NCBI GenBank assembly: GCA_029948255.1
Contig: JALIZF010001452.1
Span: 124,001-188,000, forward strand
Direction of reading: 5' to 3'
DNA from: Telmatactis stephensoni
Lineage: Eukaryota > Cnidaria > Anthozoa > Actiniaria > Isophelliidae
DNA length: 64,000 nucleotides
The translations under genes and the position numbers were made by a program. The notes beneath the pieces are model-generated. The model made no database searches. It was given only the letters and a program-made list of their open reading frames with translations, and was not told the origin of the DNA. Each line of letters begins with the position of its first letter. The first letter of the stretch is position 1. Below are positions 59,801-64,000 of this stretch, piece after piece.

Positions 59801-62800
59801 TCTTTTGTCCTGCATATTGAACATCAATGGGAGATTTCACTATCTCCCGTCTTAGGGTTACGATTGACAACGCGCTTAAGCAGTATAAGCGTCGTCTACG
59901 CGGGATATAGTGCCCTTATTGTTTTTACAATTAGACATAAAAGTAAACAAGTCCACCTCCCTGGCTAGAAGTACAAACAATAACCAATGAAAACTTTGAC
60001 TAGCAAAATAGCGGCGTCAATTAATAAACCTTTTTAATTTTGTCTTAGTAATACATTAGGATGTTACTAGTTTTTAAATTCAAGTCGCTGCAGTCTATGG
60101 ATACTGCATGGATCCCATGATCAGAGTCAAGCTTTGACTAACTTTGGGTTATTCTCTACTGTGAACGCACAGACAGTATTCGTTCAGTTGGGACCGTTTC
60201 CGCTGGGACCTAAGAACATGGCCACATTTTTGCCGCCTTTCTTTTGAAAACCCTGAATTATTTTTATATGTTGTGATGATCTGATTCGGCCAAAGGAACT
60301 CAGCTTGAAAGGAGTTAAGCTGGAGGAATCAAAAAACAATAGTTTTCACGAGTTGAAGTATAGCCTAGTTATAGTAAATGTTTGAAACGATTTCTATTTA
60401 AACGGCAGGTATATGAAAGGGTATGACTGACCTCACAAAATGGTACAGTGCAACCACTTTAAAGCAAATACCAAACGGCTGGAGAAATGTGGGAACAAAC
60501 TGAGCGCGGAAATAACCTCGCAAACGTTTTCTTGTGTCTTTGGTATATTCATCATCACTTGGTGACAACTTTCAAGGACCATAAAAACTCGTAAATTTGA
60601 CTTTAACCAGTTATTTCATGTGGAACAAGAAAAAATGAAAGTCATGTGAAACGATAGATGACGAGTCTTTCCCACAAAGAAACATAGTATAGAGCCCCGT
60701 TGAAACGAATAACGCATTGGCCGCATTGCATGGCGGGGTATTTATCTATTCAGTTGTTATGTCTACCTCAAGCGAAGCTAGCGATAGCACACTGTGTCAT
60801 TGTGTATGTAATGTCAGTAGGATTTCGGTGACGAGTCGTATTTTACCGACATTCCTCGGGATCCAATCATATCGAATCATATTACTTTCGATGACCCGCC
60901 GAAAACTCAAAGGCCAAGGCGGACATTTTTAGCTCGATGATTAAATTGCAAATAAGGCGAACATCAGTACGTTGAAAATGCGCTAAAAATGTGGCTATAC
61001 TTCTAGTATGTTTTTCTTTTAGCATTCAAATTTTTACCGAAACTTTGACGACGGGAACTAATGCTCATGAACATCCTTAACGGGTAGCCGTAAGGCTTGG
61101 TTCCACTGCAGTGCGACTATTGTCCAGTATCAGCAAGAAGTTTTAGTTTGGGCGTAATGTTTGTCGATTTCAAATCACGTGGCATTCTCTTGAGCATGAA
61201 ATTCTTATGTAAAAAACTGAGCAAGGAACACTGACGACACTGATGGGAGTCGAGTCTTGATTCTCTCTCTTTGAAAGCCACGCTAACCAATAAGCCACTT
61301 CGTACACGAGTCAAAATTAACTGTTTTTGTAATTGTTTTGGTTTTGTCAGGATTCAGTTTATGTAACCATAGACACCGTCAAAACCAAGTGCCCAGTTTT
61401 TAAGGGAGGAAAAGGGTGCCCTTACAACGTCCGAGCTGCTAAACAGCTTGTTGGTAAATGCCCTGCGTTCAGGGAAGGATGCCCATTCAAAGATGTCAAA
61501 GATGTTGGCGAGTTGAAACAGAAGTTGGGTGAAATGAGAGACAAAATGCCCCAAGGCCAAGGACTGGTTAATATGAACAAAGCTCTTGAGGTAATGTACC
61601 CTGTTAGGAAAGTATATTAAGACTATTAAGGATAGGAAAAAAAACCTTTTTAGTCTATAAGCAAAGTTTTGCTAGTAAGACTTTTAGACCATTTCACGGT
61701 TGTCGTGGCTCAACCTCAGCCTCGACAGCGTGTAATATATTCTTTAGAAATTGACTGCAGCCCATGGTAATGTAAGGAATGCACACACCAACAAACAATC
61801 GAAACACTTTAAAATTCCACGGGCTGTAGTCAAATTCTAAAGAATATATTACACGGTGTCGAGGCTGAGGTTGAGCCACGACAACCGTGAAATGGTCTAT
61901 TCTAAACAAATGTGATCTATCGTGTTTTAAAATACTAGATTCTGCTTCTAGTAATTTCCAGTTAAAAATTAAAGAGGGCTATTTCATTGAACGGTTGAAA
62001 CCTGAGTTAAACAAACAAGTTGAACATGTCAGTTTAACTTTGTTATGTTAAGTTAAGATAATCTTTTCAGTTATCTTTAGTTCATACTCTACTTTAGATA
62101 ACTTGTTTCCTTATTGGTTAGTTTAAATTTTGTTCGTTTATAACTGAATGTATAGGTATCAGTATATATTCACGCGCATTGTAATATTATCTCATATGGC
62201 TGAAGATGATGTTAGTAACATCGAAACATGCATGTACCAAATTAAAAGAGTTGTTTTATGTTTAAAAATTAAACGAAGTTACTTTTAAATGTGGAGTGTC
62301 AGAATATTCAAAAGGTATATTGATTGGAACTCTAATTAACATTAAGGTACTTGAAAACATTAATAATAGAGTTCAACGGCAAAGAAGACCAAATAAATAA
62401 TAATAAAGACAGCAGTGTTGTTAACAGTGTCTATATTGTTAAGAGATACCCCCTCATGAAAGTACTCTGTTTTGTTTTGCAGATCATCCATGATGTCAAT
62501 GATAAATTAGTCGCCAAGCATGGTCATTGCCCATTTCACAAGTATGGATGTCAGGAAAAGGAAGACCTGAAAGGGCAACTCATAGTAAGAAAGTTAACAA
62601 ATAGATTCCATTTTTCCGTGCGTCTGTATTTTAATACGTCAAAATGTGGCTAGAAAAAAAAGCACTTTAAGATAAGACTCGAAGAAAGCTTGAAGAGTTG
62701 TAAAACTGACCCTGATCTCTCGAAAGAAAGTTTGACTCCAGTGTTTCTGACCGATAAAAATGGCCTATTCGTCCTCAAACACTTGTTTGCTCGAATTTAA

Positions 62801-63457
62801 GTTGTCCTCTATTTGAGAATGTGTTTAAAAACACTAAGAAACATCATTACTAAAATAGGCTCAATTTCCGTTACTTACTGCACTACATTTTCTACTATCC
62901 TTTTGCAGAGTGACAGCCTCATGAAAATGGAGTACGTTAAGGAGAACTGTCCAGCCTTTCAACAAGGTCGTTACTGTCCCTATAATGTATCTTGTCTAAA
63001 GGGACTGGCAAAAGGTTGCCCACAGTTTGAGAAAGCTGGGGGCTGCCCCTTCAAAGACGTGAAGACCGTTGGAGAGTTGAAGGAAAAGTTGGGTAAGATG
63101 AGAGACCAATGCAAAGGAATTGCCAATTATCGCCAGGCACTTAACGTAAGTTGAACACTGAGCAAATGTGCAAACTAATCAGCTCCTCCTCAGAATTCCC
63201 AATGGATTCATTTTTCTCAAACCGGCTAAATATTTGCATCGTGATTACGCCGAACGTTACAAACGTTATTAAAAACCCTAAAACCCCGATGAGATGTTAA
63301 TGCTGTGACTTTTTTATCTGAGAATCCTACAACCTTGAAATTTTCTTTTTAACAGGTGATATTTGGATGCAATGGAGTAGAGGCTTCCAAATATGGTCAC
63401 TGCCCTTTCTTTACATGTGGATGTGCGATGTCCACTGATTACACTGGGAAACCAATT
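56888..63457 (+). CDS. Cys-Pro-rich repeat protein, gene E (3' partial)
   Basis: Six phase-0 exons: 56888-56896 (MAR), 57527-57874, 61351-61590, 62483-62584, 62909-63145 and 63356-63457. A GTAAGT donor follows the last, so the gene runs off the window (346 aa seen). There is no signal peptide or membrane segment, so it is probably cytosolic. It is built of about 114-residue modules, each with about five Cys-Pro pairs: KCPVFKGGKGCPYN, KCPAF, GCPFKDVK.VGELK.KLG.MRD, then KHGHCPFH. Module 1 is one 116-codon exon; modules 2 and 3 are each split into an 80/79-codon and a 34-codon exon. Cys-Pro pairs resemble heme regulatory motifs known in other proteins, so heme or metal binding is a guess. I do not recognise the family. 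All exon joins keep frame. Confidence 0.8.
57875..61350 (+). other. intron 2 of gene E
   Basis: The largest intron of the gene (3.5 kb). At 58495-58670 it contains a degenerate run of AAGGCGTTTTAAGGC-type units. No gene on either strand is supported inside. Confidence 0.6.
61684..61903. mobile_element. foldback MITE in intron 3 of gene E
   Basis: The arms of about 75 bp start AGACCATTTCACGGTTGTCG and end with the inverted CGACAACCGTGAAATGGTCT. Inner pairing continues through CTCAACCTCAGCCTCGACA and GTAATATATTCTTTAGAA. No clear target duplication. Confidence 0.85.
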
Positions 63458-63504
63458 GTAAGTACACATTCATCATCATCATCGTCATTATCATTCACAA
63501 CCGC

Positions 63505-63930
63505 AACCCTGTTCAGTCGCTCAATTGGTTGAGCGCCCGTATTCAGTGCGGAAAGTCGGGGTTCGATTTCCGACCGAACCTGCAAGAGAGGGTGTCAATG
63601 GAGTTTGATAGTTAGCTGGCATTTTGCCTAAAAATTAGGCAAAATTAATCGGATACTCCCATTGACCGGAACCCTCGACTGATGATGGGCCGAATCAACT
63701 CTCAGTTTTAAAATGTTGTGTAGACGTTTCCTTTATAATCATATCTGCAAATGGACAAACATTCAAGACGTTACACCGTAGGCCTCGTCTCTTGACACTT
63801 TACATTATCACTGCATTTGAGGGACGTAAAAGAACCCACACCACTACGGTGTCTGTCCCACTACACTACAGGGTCAACAGTTAGAGGCGCAAGCTGTTGT
63901 GGTGGTATCCCTGCCTTTTGATCATAGGAA
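63505..63930 (+). mobile_element. tRNA-derived SINE in the last visible intron of gene E
   Basis: A tRNA-like head has an A-box-like GCTCAATTGGTTGAGCG and a B-box GGTTCGATTTC about 40 bp apart, matching an RNA polymerase III promoter. The body includes GGACGTAAAAGAACCCACAC, a block I recall as shared by invertebrate SINEs. The stem is imperfect for a working tRNA, so a SINE is preferred. Confidence 0.6.
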
Positions 63931-64000
63931 GAGAATTCTAAATAAACTATCAATTTTGCATCACTTCTATCCATGCTTAGCGATTTTATACTATCAAGAG

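Noticed and set aside
63510..63590. A functional tRNA gene
   Set aside because: Both internal promoter boxes are present, but the acceptor stem does not pair well and the sequence continues into a SINE body.
1..64000. CRISPR arrays, bacterial operons or phage genes
   Set aside because: No direct-repeat/spacer pattern or prokaryotic gene layout is present; the genes are spliced and eukaryotic.

Overview
This looks like nuclear DNA of a metazoan, most likely an anthozoan cnidarian (stony coral or close relative). The visible reasons are AT-rich intergenic DNA, small genes cut by many GT-AG introns, Notch-ligand-type MNNL and DSL domains, a secreted CAP/ShKT protein, and dense MITEs, microsatellites and decayed DNA transposons. 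The species assignment is inference. Five spliced protein-coding genes can be rebuilt exon by exon, with splice phases as the main check.

Layout. 955-3445 (minus): a DSL/Notch-ligand-like gene (A) with an MNNL exon, two DSL units and a Ser/Thr-rich stalk. 9630-12495 (minus): a Mutator-like (MULE) transposase gene. 17546-17605 and 20562-20621 (minus): two paralogous 20-codon signal-peptide first exons, whose downstream exons are not certain. 22893-26582 (plus): one six-exon gene (D) encoding CAP, Pro-rich linker, ShKT, Gly/Ser linker, CAP and a Gly-rich tail. 30257-40626 (plus): an eight-exon transmembrane ligand-like gene (B) with an MNNL/C2 region and 12 DSL-type units in place of EGF repeats. 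42272-46135 (plus): a four-exon secreted paralogue (C) with about 11 units and no membrane segment. 46300-56640: gene-free, repeat-dominated DNA with a rearranged segmental duplication, a LINE remnant, an 11-bp minisatellite and several foldback elements. 56888 to beyond the right edge (plus): a gene (E) with no signal peptide, built from repeated Cys-Pro-rich modules on phase-0 exon pairs. I do not recognise its family.

How the genes fit together. A, B and C are one paralogue family. They share the order signal peptide / MNNL exon / C2-strand exon / DSL exon, the exon phases, and the motif placing the first DSL after the C2 strand. They differ in how they end: mucin-like stalk (A), transmembrane helix plus 135-residue tail (B), secreted (C). 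That suggests a set of membrane-bound and soluble Notch-pathway regulators, which is inference. Genes A and B each carry a single-base frame break in the MNNL exon, and the MULE carries one too; C, D and E are clean. The mobile fraction includes foldback MITEs with intact target-site duplications of 7 bp (three copies), 9 bp (two families), 8 bp (hAT-like) and 3 bp (TTA). A related pair of loci records one MITE insertion as filled and empty sites.
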